Part shown: positions 11,856-23,149 of the stretch, in pieces | Layout of the letters: the number at the start of each line of letters is the position of its first letter | How positions within the stretch are numbered: position 1 is the first letter of the stretch | Origin: Strongylocentrotus purpuratus | Lineage: Eukaryota > Echinodermata > Echinoidea > Camarodonta > Strongylocentrotidae | DNA: 64,000 nucleotides | Assembly (NCBI RefSeq): GCF_000002235.5 | Contig: NW_022145601.1 | Coordinates: 7,045,322-7,109,321 of the forward strand | Direction: 5' to 3' | Program-made: the position numbers and the translations under genes | The notes under the pieces: generated by a model | Database searches by the model: none | Seen by the model: the letters and a program-made list of their open reading frames with translations, nothing else | What the model was told of the DNA's origin: nothing

Positions 11856-14800
11856 TCCTCCAGCCTACCCAGGCAACAACGGCAAGCAGACAGATAGCAA
11901 CTGGAACACGGTCCCTATCATCACGGTCAGCTCACCTAAAAATGCTGAACAATCTGGGAATAAACTTGTCAAATTACCCAAGGTAAGGAACGTATGGCAT
12001 ATGGTGCTTTAAAGTGGTGATGAGTCATGTACTTTTTATATTTGTATTCATTGAAAATTTGTCATAGAATATGTGCATCATTCCATATCTCTTCTCTCTC
12101 CCTCTCTCTCTCTCTCTTGCCTTCTCTCTCTCTCCTGACTGCCTCTCTCTCTCTCTCTCTCTCTCTGACTTTAATATTCACCTTTTGATCGATTAGCAAG
12201 GCCTGTGAACACATCTTCCATTTTCCGTCCTTCCGCTTGCAAACAATTACTGTTGTTGTATATCACGTTGTATCACCTTAAAACTATTGTTTATTTGCCT
12301 TGTAAACACAAATCCTTGTAATTGTGCCTACATGTACATGTAGATACATCACAAGATTTTACTTTGTTTCTGGGGGTGTATTTTCTTAAAGTAAAATAGG
12401 CTGAGTTGAAAATGACACATAATTCATCATCAATCACTTTGGCAATTAAGACATTGATCTACATTTCCCACGCTCAACCCAGGTGATGTAAATGGGTACC
12501 TGGGAGGAATTTATTCTTTGAAATGCTAGAGCGCCGCAATGGCAGCACAGCTAAAGCTGGGGTAATAATCTCCAAGTTTGGAAACGCTTAGTGATTCTAA
12601 TAAGCGCTATATTAAATCTGAGTATTATTGATATTGTTATTATCATTATCCCCTTATTTTCCAATTATCCAGCTCCCATCAGAGCGATTCCGGTACACCC
12701 TGTGGCACGAGCTGCGCTCCAATGACCTGAAGGGGAGTGACCTTCACTTCCCCCGGGTGCGTAAGGCACCAGAGGTCAAGGAGAAGATCTTTAAGAAGGT
12801 CCAGGATGATCAGGGTAGAAAGATTCATCATGGCAAGATGGGCCAGGAGAGAAAGGCGCATCAGAAACAGGTGGAGGACTGGGAAAATACAAAGGTACAA
12901 TTAAAGACATCTTAAAATAGTCATTGCAGTGAAGGCATCATTTTAAGAAAATTTTGTAAAGAATTGTGAATTGTTCCACAAGGGGGAAGGGGGAAGGGGT
13001 ACAAGGGGGCACATTTGAAAATGCCTCCTGTACACTCCCTTAATCAATAGCCTGGTTAAATCACATTTTATATGCTGAGTAAGACTGGTACATGTAATAC
13101 TTTCCTCCCTCCTCCCCCAAGGACTGATACCAAATGATCAATTAAATATTTCCATTACTTTTTCTACAGCATGCGAATCTGTCGTTTCAAGATCTCCACC
13201 ATGACTACCAGAAGGAGAACCATCACCGCATCATGAAGAGATTGATCAGAGCGGAGACCGTTCAGATTAGAGATGATAATATCATCAACCTTTCAGACAT
13301 CTCATTCAACTGGTTAGAACATAATAATGCTCATAGTCTGTTCTTGTAGCACTTATCATATTATTTGATGATATATAGTTCAAGTTCAAGTTCATTTTAT
13401 TCAAAACATGATCTTTTACATAAAAAATAAAGTGCAGGGATTACATTAATCAACATATATTTACTTGATTACATCATAAAATGAATGGTTTTAGGACCCC
13501 GTTAGAAGCTAAGCTTGTGAGCGGGGCCCTATATAGAGTCAACAAAATAATACATTAACAATATGGCAAGGTGAATAAAAAGAATGTCATCTACAATGGA
13601 TGGAAATTCTAAGCTACAGAATATAGAACACACACAAATAGCCTATAGCATATATGCATTTTTAGAGAGTTTTGAAAGATCATTGTTTTTGTTTGTTCAA
13701 GTGTATATGGGCCATTTTAGCTCACTTTTGCTCTATTTCAACTTAAACACTGGTTGTATGTATTCTAGTTATGTACCGGTATGTATTTAAGGCCGATTGT
13801 TGTAAAAAAATTATTATTCTCTTTGCTCTTATTCTGTAGCTGTAGAGAACTGAATGCAAGCAAGAACTTCATCACATCATTCAAGGTGAGAAAACTGTGG
13901 CATAGTGTGAGTCCTGTCATGGGGGGGGGGGGGGGGGGGGGGGGGGCACTGACATCATAGAATGGGGTGGTGGTGGCCGGGGCACCAGTAATACTCTGAA
14001 AATGAAACAGAAATTTACAAGGCCTCTGATTGAGGGAAGGTGCAGGGGGGGGGGGTTGTTTCATCTTCTTTTTTTTCTAGACCTCTTCCCCCATTGTGTT
14101 CATCTTTTGATAGGGAGGGGGTACGTGCCCCCTGTAGCCATGCCACTGGCTGATGGCAAGGTCAAGTGCCTTTTTATGTCAGTGTCTAGTAGAGGACCTT
14201 GAAAATAGAAAGATTGAAATACCCACTGGTTTGATTCACTAGTTCATCAGAGAAGAAAAAAAAATCTGTCTTTTACCTGTTGCTACCTGAATACCACCAA
14301 TTTGGAATTTTGTCACAGATTGTGCAAAAAGCCTGCGTCAGAGAATATGTTCCTTTGTAGGCAGTTTTATTGAAAACATATGTTTGTTGAATTTATGAAT
14401 TAAAATAGTTTTCATTATTATATTGAATTTGAATTTAAGAGATATCAAACGTGAGGACTGGTTTTCATATTGATCCTACTAATTTGATTTATATAGGCTC
14501 TGTCCCTTACGCTGTAAACAAATTCAGTAGAATTGTAGATGTATATTTTTCAGATGTTTTTTTTTAAGCCAAGTGAATTATTATTTCTTAGAAATGCAGG
14601 TAGTTTGTTCTATAGGTATGGGGCAATGGATTAAAAGGATAGGAAGCCTCCTTTTTAGGATTTGAGAATGAGAAGTGAAAGAGCTGTGAAGTAGATCAAA
14701 GTGAATATGATGTTCTATGATGTTGTGAAACAAATTTGAAATTGAAGTGTGAGGCTTACTCTCAATTTTAAACTCTTCTCTATATTTTCCCCTGCTTTTA

Positions 14801-15819
14801 TTTTAGAAATTACCAAGATGTCCCGTTTTAGAAGTACTTAACCTCAGCGACAACTCGATCAACTCATTCGATAGCATCAGTGTCTTGAGGAAGACAAGAC
14901 TGGAGACATTAGACCTGAGACGGAATCCTATCTGCTTCATGGAGAACTACAGACAGAGGTATATATATATACACCCAACCTCTGTAATGAGAAATAGACT
15001 AGTGAAAGTTTATTATATGTAATCCAACAAGAAAATAAGAAAGTTATGAATTTTTGAAAGTTGTAATCACTATAGGCCTAATTTCCTTTTTGTTCCAACT
15101 CACAAAATGACTTAAATATCAATATTTCAATATATAGAAACTTAAAATACTTGTTGAACTCAAGAAATGGGAGGGTTGTCAATGACTATAACCATGACCA
15201 AAGTTTCTATTTTAGACTCACATAGATTTAGCTATGTCGTATTTCAAACATTCATTCCGTTCTTCTGATTTGTCTGATTGTTTCAAACTTTCGTCATTTT
15301 GTTTCTCTCATTTTTTCTGCCTTCATACAAATAAACTTGTTACAAAGGTTAGATTGTCCATGAAGTAGTTGGTAGAGCAGGTAGTTAATTGCCCTCGTGA
15401 GCATAGATACTGTTCTCTCTGAGCATCTTGCAATCAGCGCACAGTGCATTTCAAAGAATAATCCTACCAGGTACCCATTTACCTCACCTGGGTCGAGTGT
15501 GGCAAATGTAGATTAATGTCTTGCCAAAGGACATTAGTGCCGCAGCCGGTGGATATGCCGATGACATATCCACTAGACCATGACACCTGATATATGACAA
15601 TGCTTTTGAAAAAGCCTCACCCCTCTTCCTCCTCCAGCCCATTTGAAATATCTGCTCCCATATTTGACTCTCCAACTTTCAACATTTTCTTTTCTTTTCT
15701 TTCTATCATCCAGGATATTTCAGGCTCTACCCAACTTGAGAGTGCTTGATGGCGTCTCCCGGTTACCCACGGATGATGGAGAGGGTCTGTCCTCGACCGG
15801 TGGCTGCATTGTAATGTGA
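11856..15819 (+). CDS. Leucine-rich-repeat protein, 3' six exons (5' end not found)
   Basis: Six exons with GT-AG borders join in one frame: 11856-11982, 12673-12894, 13170-13312, 13840-13885, 14807-14958 and 15714-15819 (TGA 15817-15819). They give 264 visible residues. The first exon starts inside a codon, so an N-terminal part is missing. The second exon encodes a Lys/Glu/His-rich, probably helical segment (KAPEVKEKIFKKVQDDQG). The last four encode SDS22-like leucine-rich repeats: LEVLNLSDNSINSF, LETLDLRRNPICF, and a closing IFQALPNLRVLDG typical of an LRR cap. Family knowledge: such repeats are protein-binding scaffolds. I could not assign an ortholog or cellular role. The introns hold SINE/LINE tails, poly(G) and CT repeats. 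Two decayed copies of the final exon lie downstream (16143 and 16456). The gene is convergent with PEX10. Confidence 0.8.
12085..12172. repeat. CT microsatellite in LRR intron
   Basis: Interrupted (CT)n with TGCCTT and TGACTG interruptions. Confidence 0.85.
12425..12660 (+). repeat. Interspersed repeat (SINE or LINE 3' tail) in LRR intron
   Basis: GACATTGATCTACATTTCCC, then CAACCCAGGTGATGTAAATG and GGTACCTGG, then AAGCGCTATATTAAATCTGA and an ATT-rich end. The first part recurs in opposite orientation at 15420-15600. The AGCGCTATAT motif near an ATT tail resembles 3' ends of L2/CR1-like LINEs and their SINE partners. Confidence 0.5.
13378..13560 (-). repeat. LINE 3'-tail-like fragment in LRR intron
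   Basis: Read on the minus strand it contains GGGCCCCGCTCACAAGCTTA followed by GCTTCTAACGGGGTCC, a stem-capable motif, and ends in TGAACTTGAACTTGAA. This arrangement is common in 3' ends of deuterostome CR1-like elements. There is no coding part. Confidence 0.4.
13920..14150. repeat. Poly(G) run and poly-G/C repeat debris
   Basis: A 26-nt G run begins at 13921. A second G run lies at 14045, and GTACGTGCCCCCTGTAGCCA then GCCACTGGC near 14121-14150 resembles the end of a hAT-like poly-C element. Probably a remnant MITE inside the intron before the fifth exon; no matching second terminus was found. Confidence 0.4.
15420..15600 (-). repeat. Interspersed repeat, inverse of 12425-12530 type
   Basis: Contains GGTACCCATTTACCTCACCT, GGGTCGAGTGTGGCAAATGT, AGATTAATGTCTTGCC and GGACATTAGTGCCGC. 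It is related in reverse orientation to the repeat in the first LRR intron. It lies in the last intron of the LRR gene. Confidence 0.5.
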
Positions 15820-15907
15820 TCCAGAGCAATGGAAACTTGACACTCTCCGGGGCTCATGAAGTCCTATCCCGCCCCCCCCCCCCCCCCCCACTCCGGGAAT
15901 GGAGGGA

Positions 15908-16036
15908 CCGCATGCGTGTTCCCAAAATCTCTGGCTCATTGACTTTACCCGTATTGACTTTACACACCGGACTTTGTGCTGAAAAGGTACACACCAGACT
16001 TGTGCTGAAAAGGGGGGGGGGGGTGCTGGGAACACG
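15908..16036. repeat. Inverted-repeat remnant after the LRR stop codon
   Basis: GCATGCGTGTTCCCA and, 100 bp later, TGGGAACACGCATATG face each other. Between them is a tandem pair of CACACC(G/A)GACTT(T)GTGCTGAAAAGG. A poly-C run precedes it. Probably a small non-autonomous transposon remnant of unknown family. Confidence 0.4.
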
Positions 16037-16142
16037 CATATGTGTACCCTAAATAACACTGAGTGGGGGGGCCGAGAGTCCTATACTCCCGATTGGATCC
16101 GGGTGTGATTTAGGGCCCTTCCCCACGTAAATACCGGTAGTA

Positions 16143-16225
16143 TGATGTCTCTCGGTTACCTCCAGGTTCTGCAGAGGCTCTCTCTCAACTGGTAGCTGCA
16201 TCATCATGAGATGCAGGTCAAAGTT
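16143..16225 (+). pseudogene. Decayed copy of the last LRR exon, no. 1
   Basis: GATGTCTCTCGGTTACC, GCAGAGGCTCTCTCTC, then GGTAGCTGCATCATCATGAG align collinearly with the terminal exon (GATGGCGTCTCCCGGTTACC, GGAGAGGGTCTGTCC, GGTGGCTGCATTGTAATGTG). Small gaps destroy the reading frame. Confidence 0.6.
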
Positions 16226-16455
16226 ACAGAGGCATTCTTCTGTACTCCTACACTCTTCGGCTGATCCAGGGATGATACAGAGCCCCTAGCCCAGGGAAAA
16301 AAAATACTTAACAAATTTGGGGGGCTACTTTTCAAGCTTGCTTGCATGAAAATAACACTCTTTAATTTGTTTTGCATTGAACTCTGCAAATTTTTGGGGC
16401 TCTTTTAAACATTTTGGGGACTAATTCGCCCTGAGCCCTCATGTATTTTTTCATT

Positions 16456-16570
16456 GCCCTAGCCCCACCCAACTTGAGATTGCTGGATCTCGCTTGAACC
16501 CTTAGATTTCGCAGAGTGTCTCTACTCTGCTGGTAGCTGCTTCCTTATGTGATCAAGATGAACTGTAAAT
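16456..16570 (+). pseudogene. Decayed copy of the last LRR exon, no. 2
   Basis: CACCCAACTTGAGATTGCTGG, CGCAGAGTGTCTC and GGTAGCTGCTTCCTTATGTG align in order with the terminal exon (TACCCAACTTGAGAGTGCTTG, GGAGAGGGTCTGTC, GGTGGCTGCATTGTAATGTG), extending further 5' than copy no. 1. It is not translatable through. Confidence 0.65.
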
Positions 16571-16678
16571 GAGGAGCAATCTTCTGGGCCTAAGTTCAAG
16601 AAGGTTCATCTTAATCTGTGGTCTAAACCCTTCACTGGTGCCTTAAGCTCATGTCCCATATTCAGTCAAAGGGAAATA

Positions 16679-16835
16679 CAGTCAAATCTGCTTTAGTGAC
16701 CACCTGTCTACAACAAGCGCATGTTTTGTTTCCCTTGAAAATGGTTTCTCATTGAAACATGTACTAAAGGAACCTGTCTATAAAAGACCACTTTTTGTGT
16801 TTCCCTTGGGTGGTCGCTGTAGACAGGTTTGACTG
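16679..16835. mobile_element. TA-flanked foldback MITE (mariner-like)
   Basis: Termini CAGTCAAATCTG and (inverse) CAGTCAAACCTGTCTACAGC, each flanked by TA (16677-16678 and 16836-16837). Internally GGTCACTAAAG/GACCACC arms fold back. TA duplication and CAGT ends fit Tc1/mariner-type MITEs; the superfamily is inference. Confidence 0.6.
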
Positions 16836-17389
16836 TACATGATTTTGGGTGATTATGCGACATGTGCCCTGTATCATATATGTCTCTTTTTTCACATACT
16901 TCATTAAAAATATTATAAGTCTTTTGATATGTCTGTGAAATATTGATGCTTTCTAGTATCAATACCATTAGTCATAGTCGTAACAAGAGATTTATTATTC
17001 ATAGATGAGATATATGGATAAACGTTATACATGTTCCTACAGAACATATTGCATGGAGTCGCTGTCAAATTCTGTATGGATATATAGTTAAATGTGTATT
17101 TTAAGTGATTTATAATTATATAACCATTCATCCGTCCAATTTTTGTAATCATGCATTTCCTCCTTTTTCCAAGTAGGTGCTTAATAGAATATGATTCACA
17201 TTCATTTGAAATCTGAACAATTACTTTATTTAGTGTGAATAGTGTGCTTTAGTTGAATTGTTTTTATAAGTGTTTGTTGTTGTTGTAAGCAGATAACTGG
17301 TAAGACTATTCTCACATGATATTCAAGGATGAATTTTTTGCAAAAACCACTACTTTAGTCACTTTTGAATTATTTGGCACTTTGTAAAC

Positions 17390-17710
17390 TCTCCCAATTA
17401 TGGACCATCCATCTATCCATCCAAAAGGTATTTGGTATAGCGTCTTTTCGTCGCAGTTACAAAGCGCTGCACACACGCTCCACAATGTTTGGGCCACTTA
17501 AAAACAAATGTTAGACACTTCTCAGAGATCAGCAAAGTATATGTAGGCTGGTAATAAAGTAAGTAGTAAAGTAAGTAGCAGAATAGATGTGACTTAAGTA
17601 GTTTCTTGAATAGGTCAACAGATGAGGCCGTCTGCACAGCAGTAGATAGCTGGTTCCACAGTTTTGCAGCATATATGTATATCAAGAAACTCTGAATGAT
17701 TATTTTCAAT
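17390..17710 (-). mobile_element. LINE (L2/CR1-like) C-terminal fragment
   Basis: The minus frame 17709-17413 contains AAKLWNQLSTAVQTASSVDL followed by FKKLLKSHLF. This matches the C-terminal end of CR1/L2-type reverse transcriptase proteins (W-N-x-L-P ... F-K-x-x-L-K-x-x-L-F). The 3' side has TATAGCG and AAAGCGC motifs typical of their 3' UTR. Only the tail is present. Confidence 0.6.
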
Positions 17711-18099
17711 AAACTATACTTTCAAATACCAGTGTGATGGATATCTCAGATTTGTTACAGCAGGACTTTTAAAGTGAGTTAACGAATTGTTTAAAGGAGA
17801 AAGTGATGTTCCGAGGGACAGAGAGAAAGAGAAAGAAAGACGAGAATGGAGGAAGCGTATGGTCGTGTAATTGGCCATTTCTTAATGTAAACAAATGATG
17901 CATACCCCTTTGCGAAGTGCCTCCTTACAAATTATTTCATTCACCTGTTACAAATAATTCTACTGTCAAAATAGTCGGAATGTATATTGCATATCTTACT
18001 TTTTGTGAGGTTGCATGATCGATGAGCAAGCCAGGTTTGTCCCATCAGGCAAACACTAATGTATACAACTTGCATTCTGACTATTCAAGTACAATACAA

Positions 18100-18210
18100 G
18101 AGTGCGCATACGCTGACCATGGCGCCATTTTAAATTACGAGTAAACAAAAAACAAAGTTGTTTACTTGTAATTCACAATGGCGCCCATGTCAATATGATG
18201 TGAGCGCACA
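18100..18210. repeat. Foldback repeat
   Basis: Arms of about 45 bp face each other around 18150. TGACCATGGCGCCATTTTAA and ACGAGTAAACAA on the left are mirrored by TTGTTTACTTGTAAT and ATGGCGCCCATGTCA on the right. Probably a small MITE; no clear target duplication was found. Confidence 0.5.
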
Positions 18211-18249
18211 GCACAGGCAGTGACGCAACAATACATGCGCATCTGAAAA

Positions 18250-19376
18250 CATTGATGACGCAATGTTTACTCGCAAATCAAAATAGCGGCCTTAAAGATG
18301 AAGTTGAGTTCTGGTCATGCGATTGCATTGTGAAAGAAACGGTGTGGAACCGACCAGAAAAGGTTGATTATTTAGCATATAAGAGTTTGTGTGTATTGCA
18401 AGGTTCTGGAATCATCAAAATGATAAGAAATGTGGCCAAGTCTTGGTAAAGTTACAAACACTTGCACAGAAAGATGTATATGGGACTACACGAACACGTG
18501 GCGTAAAAAGCCGGCCCCCCCCCCCCCCCGATTTTTACGATGTTACATGCATATTTAAAATATGAAGGCATTTGAAGAGCCATGCTTTTCAGGGAACATG
18601 TCTTAACTAATGTTCCTCCACACTTGCATAATAAGAATGAGTAACGCTCACAATTTATTTTTCACCTCTTCCCAGAACTCAACCTTCTCTTTAACCGTGA
18701 AAGGGTGTATTATTTCTAACAAGTGAATTAAGTAATTCATATAGATAGAGTCACTTCACAAAGACATAACTGACATGACTGAATCACTGTTATCTTTTGT
18801 CATTTAGAAGTTATTTTCAAAAAGTTCCATCCTGCAAAATAATCAAATCATCGGTCTGAATTTTGCCGATTTAAAAGTTTCTGGTTAAACAGTATACGAC
18901 ATTAATATGACAAAAAAACATGTCGGGTAAATTATTATTATTATAACGTTCTAGTAAAAATATATAAAAAATCTGTTGTATTGGGTAAACATCGACATGT
19001 ATTATTCTAAAGAGATTCAATATACTTCAAAACTCAGAAAAACAAAAGACTTGGATGGAGACGTATTTAATTTCATAGATTTGTTCAATTTATTCATATA
19101 TAATATGTACATTTATTTGCTTATAAATAATCATAAAATAAAATATATTCTTCAATGAATGACTCGTAATTAACATCTCGATTTTGACAGAATACTACTT
19201 GAAAATGTCAGAAATTCTAAAATGATTTCAAATAGAGTTAATATCTCTGCACAACAATAGCACATATTGCAATCAAACAAAATTTAGCTCCTACCTTAAG
19301 GTATATAATTATCAGTTTTGGTACAGAGATCCAAACACATATGTTTCTAAGAAATGTAGGTATTCTTGAACAAGCC
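18250..19376. other. Non-coding spacer
   Basis: AT-rich DNA with a C run at 18517-18531 and short frames (18252-18449 and 18976-19158) that show no domain or splice support. No feature is supported. Confidence 0.5.
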
Positions 19377-19380
19377 TTAA

Positions 19381-19564
19381 AGCCCCACTATCCTACTTGT
19401 AGCTACTTGCTCCCTCCATATAGAAAACTTCCCAAATCGGTGCCTGTTGGTCCCCCATGATCCTCTTTTTCTTATGTTAGTTGAGAGCTGAGTTAATGAG
19501 ATAGCCACCTGTCAGTGACCTCGCTGTGTGGTCTAATCCCTTCTGGCCCAGTAGTATTGACGGT
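19381..19564. mobile_element. TTAA-flanked MITE
   Basis: AGCCCCACTATCCTACTTG at the left and (inverse) ACCGTCAATACTACTGGGCC at the right, both abutting TTAA. A second copy of the same family is at 29895-30091 in a PEX10 intron, sharing AGAAAACTTCCC, CCCATGATCCTC and GAGATAGCCACCTGTCA. TTAA targets are used by piggyBac and Kolobok elements. Confidence 0.55.
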
Positions 19565-20070
19565 TTAAAAATAAATTTATGGGAAAGGAGGGGCAATGAG
19601 GTTAGTGATTCTTTAACAATGTGTGACCCATTGACTCAAAACCACCAATTAGTCACTAGACTTTGTCATTGTTTCATTTTGCGTATTTTCTGACACAAGA
19701 TTCCTATAAACTTTCCATTGAAATATTACACTCGTAGTTTACTGCAGTAGAATCCACTTCAATTTCACAAAGAGCATTCAGTAAATTTATTCAGAAAAAT
19801 TATGACCTTTTTCTTATACTGTGTGAATACATGCAGTTACAGATTAAATGAACAATCGTGAATGTCGATGACACCTTAACAAAGAAATTCAGTGGCATAC
19901 TAACAAGCAACAAACTACAATGATGGCTCAGTTAAAAGTTAGGAAAGCAGCTATAAAGGATTTCAGTACAACTGTCATTAAAAAAAATCAATAATACATA
20001 TATTTCTTTAATTTCACCTTTGATTGAATTGTGCATTAATCTACAGGAAAATGCTGGATACAAGATGTAG

Positions 20071-20091
20071 AGGGTTAGGGTTAGGGTTAGG
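20071..20091 (+). repeat. Short interstitial telomere-like repeat
   Basis: Three consecutive GGGTTA units. Too short to imply a former chromosome end. Confidence 0.6.
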
Positions 20092-21661
20092 TAGAAGTGA
20101 ACAACGAGCATCAATCTTCAACATCACCTGACAAATCACCATCCTTGTGCGTCACAAACATTCTTTGTACGTGTAACCCCCATAAAAATTGCAATTACTA
20201 ACGTCATCATCTGTTATTAGTCGTTGTTATTCCTAATTTAGACAAAGATAGAATGCCTGATAGCATATGTTCACATTATTGTATGTGATGTCTATAATAT
20301 ATGATGCAATAATTTAATTGCATACAATCATTGACGTCGGACCTGTGTCCGCAAGGGTTTCATATATTATTACGCTGTATATACGAATAATACCTTTAAG
20401 ACCATGCTGTAGAGAACTGGCTGGGAGTATTGGGTTTGAGACAAAGGATGGATAGTTTTAGTTAAGGGTGCAAGCTTGGTCCTATCACATGATGTTAGGT
20501 AACCAATAAGAGGTCTAGTTGGAAGGAAGGGTGATGTGGGTCTGGACAGTTTAGTAAAACTTTGACAATTGAAGTTTCCAGCTCATTCTCTGCCCAGCTG
20601 CCATTGCTTCGAACACTGCCCTGTATATATTCAATCTCCATATTCGAGCATGTGTTACAAAATATATATGTAGCCTCTACCTGATTTTCTTCTTCGAAAC
20701 ATATACAAAATGTATATATCAACTTAACATTCTTCAAGTTTCTCTAAGTTTTGAGAGAGTTTCCTGTTTTATATTTGATTGGGCATTTCATCCAACTTCA
20801 ACCTTTATGAGTATGAGTTGGGTATCATCTTTTACTAGGTCTTGTACTAAGTCTTTTACTAGGGTCTTTAATTTGATGAATGTCATCAAGCTTCATGCGC
20901 TATCGTTCGACTTGTTCCTGTTTTCTACGTGCTGCGACGTCCTCTTCGAATGACCAGTGGATACACTTTCTCCTTTGTTTTGGGGATAGGGGACGGTGGG
21001 TTTGTTTGCCTGGTTTGCAAGAAGATTGGCTTTCTTGTTGAGAGCAAGTTTAGACTTCAAGGTAGATGGACGTGTAATGTAACTTCCCCCAGAAGTTAAC
21101 TATGTTGCAGCTTTCTACGACCTGCCTTGATTTTGTATTTTAACAGAGTTCCACCATGGTTCCACTTCCATTTCCCTCGGGACAAGAATTGGGACTCATG
21201 TTTTATCATTTGTACTTTATATGAATCTATTCTTTTCTTCTATTCCTTTTTTGTTACTGTGCAGTGTAGTTTACTTTGCTACTTCTCTATCATTATTGTA
21301 CCTGTACAACACATTGTAAAGCTTTGCATGTAAGCTATTTTGTAAGAATTGTTGTTTGAATATCGAAAGTACCAGTTGTCACACGGGGAATTTATTATCG
21401 GTGTACCTTTGACACTGAATACTAATAAATACCTCTTTGGAATCATTTGCACAAAATATATGTTTTAGACTTATGTATTTTAATAGATCTCTGTGTTTAC
21501 TAATCTTTAATTAATTGATTCGGAGCAGGCATAGAAGGCCTGTGCAACATACATTCATGCACAGCCCATGTTATGAAAGACGTAAAAAACAGTATGCCAA
21601 GAGTTTTATATCAAGATCTAGGGGATGAATCTAGAAAATTGTGTCATGTCCTTTTTTCCAG
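20092..21661. other. Mostly unassigned spacer
   Basis: An open minus-strand frame at about 20892-21104 reads as a Lys/Asn/Ser-rich peptide (RPSTLKSKLALNKKANLL). It lacks an ATG and a good acceptor, so it is not called as a gene. A degenerate CTAGTAAAAGAC repeat (minus strand) lies at 20835-20875. Nothing else is supported. Confidence 0.35.
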
Positions 21662-22423
21662 ACTGTCTCTCGATTGGCCAGTTGTTGTAAAGGTACAAAA
21701 ACATCTACTAGGGTACAGTAGTGAAGGTATTTCAACAACAGGTGAGCTTGCCTGATTTATATTCTATTGATCGAGTCAAAATGTTGAGTAGGCTGACCAG
21801 CAGTGAACAAAAGAGATGATTTCAAAAGGGAATGCTTGTCTGTCGATTATGAAAAGCAATTGATGGTTGTGTAGTAAAATCAGCTGACAATTGTAAACAA
21901 ATTGTGATGAAGTGCAAATGTTTAGAACTCATGATAATATTTTGCTACAATGTGGTTACTTATTATTTCCCCCATTTATCAATTAGTTGTGTGTTTCTTT
22001 GTGTATTTCTTGTATTTGATGAAAAGAACATTATTTTGTAAGTGTATGGTTATTTTTGGTGGAATGTGGAAAATAAATAAATGAAATAAAATGTGCATGT
22101 TCTTCTTAATTCCTGGATATGGACTGAAAATGTTGCATGTATCAAGAGTTGTATACTAATAATAATAATAATAATTAACCGTTCTTGTATAGCGCATAAC
22201 ACATAGTATTAAAACATGTTCCTAAGAGGGTACAGAAAGACATTGTACATCAGTAGATGGACTTCTTAAATCACGAACATGGACTGAATTTATGGACGTA
22301 TTGAAAAACATAATCATTGTGACAATGTGTTATAAGGAGGTGCCTCTCATTACAGATGCCCCGCCAGTATTGGAGCTAAAGATAGTGAAGACAAGGAAAG
22401 GACCTCAAAGAAACAGTAACTAA
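21662..22423 (+). CDS. Candidate last two exons of an unidentified gene
   Basis: Exon 21662-21741 follows a good acceptor (CTTTTTTCCAG) and ends at CAG/GTGAGC. Exon 22356-22423 follows CTCATTACAG and ends in TAA. Their phases agree (one base carried, then two). The joined peptide tail runs LSLDWPVVVKVQKHLLGYSS, EGISTT, then DAPPVLELKIVKTRKGPQ to the stop. The frame is also open upstream of 21662 to about 21573, so the first border is not certain. No family is recognised and no upstream exon was found between 16.6 and 21.6 kb. Agreement of phase can occur by chance about one time in three, so confidence is low. Confidence 0.3.
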
Positions 22424-22559
22424 TCTTTATGAGTCACCTACAATTGGAAATGAATCACAAGACAATTCACTATGCAAGCGGAACTCGAAGGAAACTTGTT
22501 TTGGCTATAACATGGTGGGATATTAGTCATGTACCTGTTATCCTTCTCTCTTCTTCTTG

Positions 22560-22560
<1 letters not shown>

Positions 22561-22596
<36 letters not shown>
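22561..22596. repeat. CT microsatellite
   Basis: About 16 uninterrupted CT units, then GTCTC. Confidence 0.9.
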
Positions 22597-22599
<3 letters not shown>

Positions 22600-22917
22600 T
22601 TTGGCTGTAGCTTTCTTTGTCTTTATTGATTATAGATGTATTTATAAGATGTGCTGGCATGTCTCCATAAATTAAAGCTAGCCCGTTCCCACACTGGGGT
22701 ATAGCCTTTATGACCCTATTGCCATTCACAGTCTTAATCCATCCCATTCGATACAATACTAGCTACTAGTACTAGACTTTAATGCCATTCATAAATCTGT
22801 AATCCACTAGCATACTTAATGGTGATACAGCTCTATGAAAGGGGATTTAGATATAAGACATGCCCTTTGTGTTCATTCATGCTTTGTGACTATTCTGTCA
22901 TGAGTGGTGACCTTGAA

Positions 22918-23017
22918 CCAATAACAGTAAAGTCTTAGATTAGACCCCTTCCCCCTTTTAAAGTAATGACCAATAAGATGATCGGAGGAAAAGCCAAGTA
23001 TGAATGAGGTATAAAAG
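22918..23017 (+). promoter_or_regulatory. Promoter-like CCAAT/CCAAT/TATA cluster
   Basis: CCAAT at 22918-22922, CCAAT at 22970-22974 and TATAAAAG at 23010-23017 stand in the order and spacing of a Pol II core promoter. About 130 bp further on, a pyrimidine stretch and AACCAG precede the gag-like reading frame. It could be the U3/R part of a fossil LTR or a host promoter. The sequence alone does not decide. Confidence 0.4.
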
Positions 23018-23149
23018 TAGTTTGCATGAATGTTTCGTCACTTGGTTCCACCCCAACTTGGTCTCCCCTACTTGTGTCCTCCCATCTCCCTCAAGCTGTC
23101 CCTGGACTAACTACTAATTGCTGGATGTGAAAATCAACAATTTTTTTCC

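Noticed and set aside
13765-14064. Proline-rich minus-strand frame
   Set aside because: Produced by the poly(G) runs in the LRR intron.
20071-20091. Former telomere
   Set aside because: Only three TTAGGG units; no degenerate continuation.
20892-21104. Open minus-strand frame with Lys/Asn/Ser-rich peptide
   Set aside because: No ATG, poor upstream acceptor, no recognised domain; may be chance.
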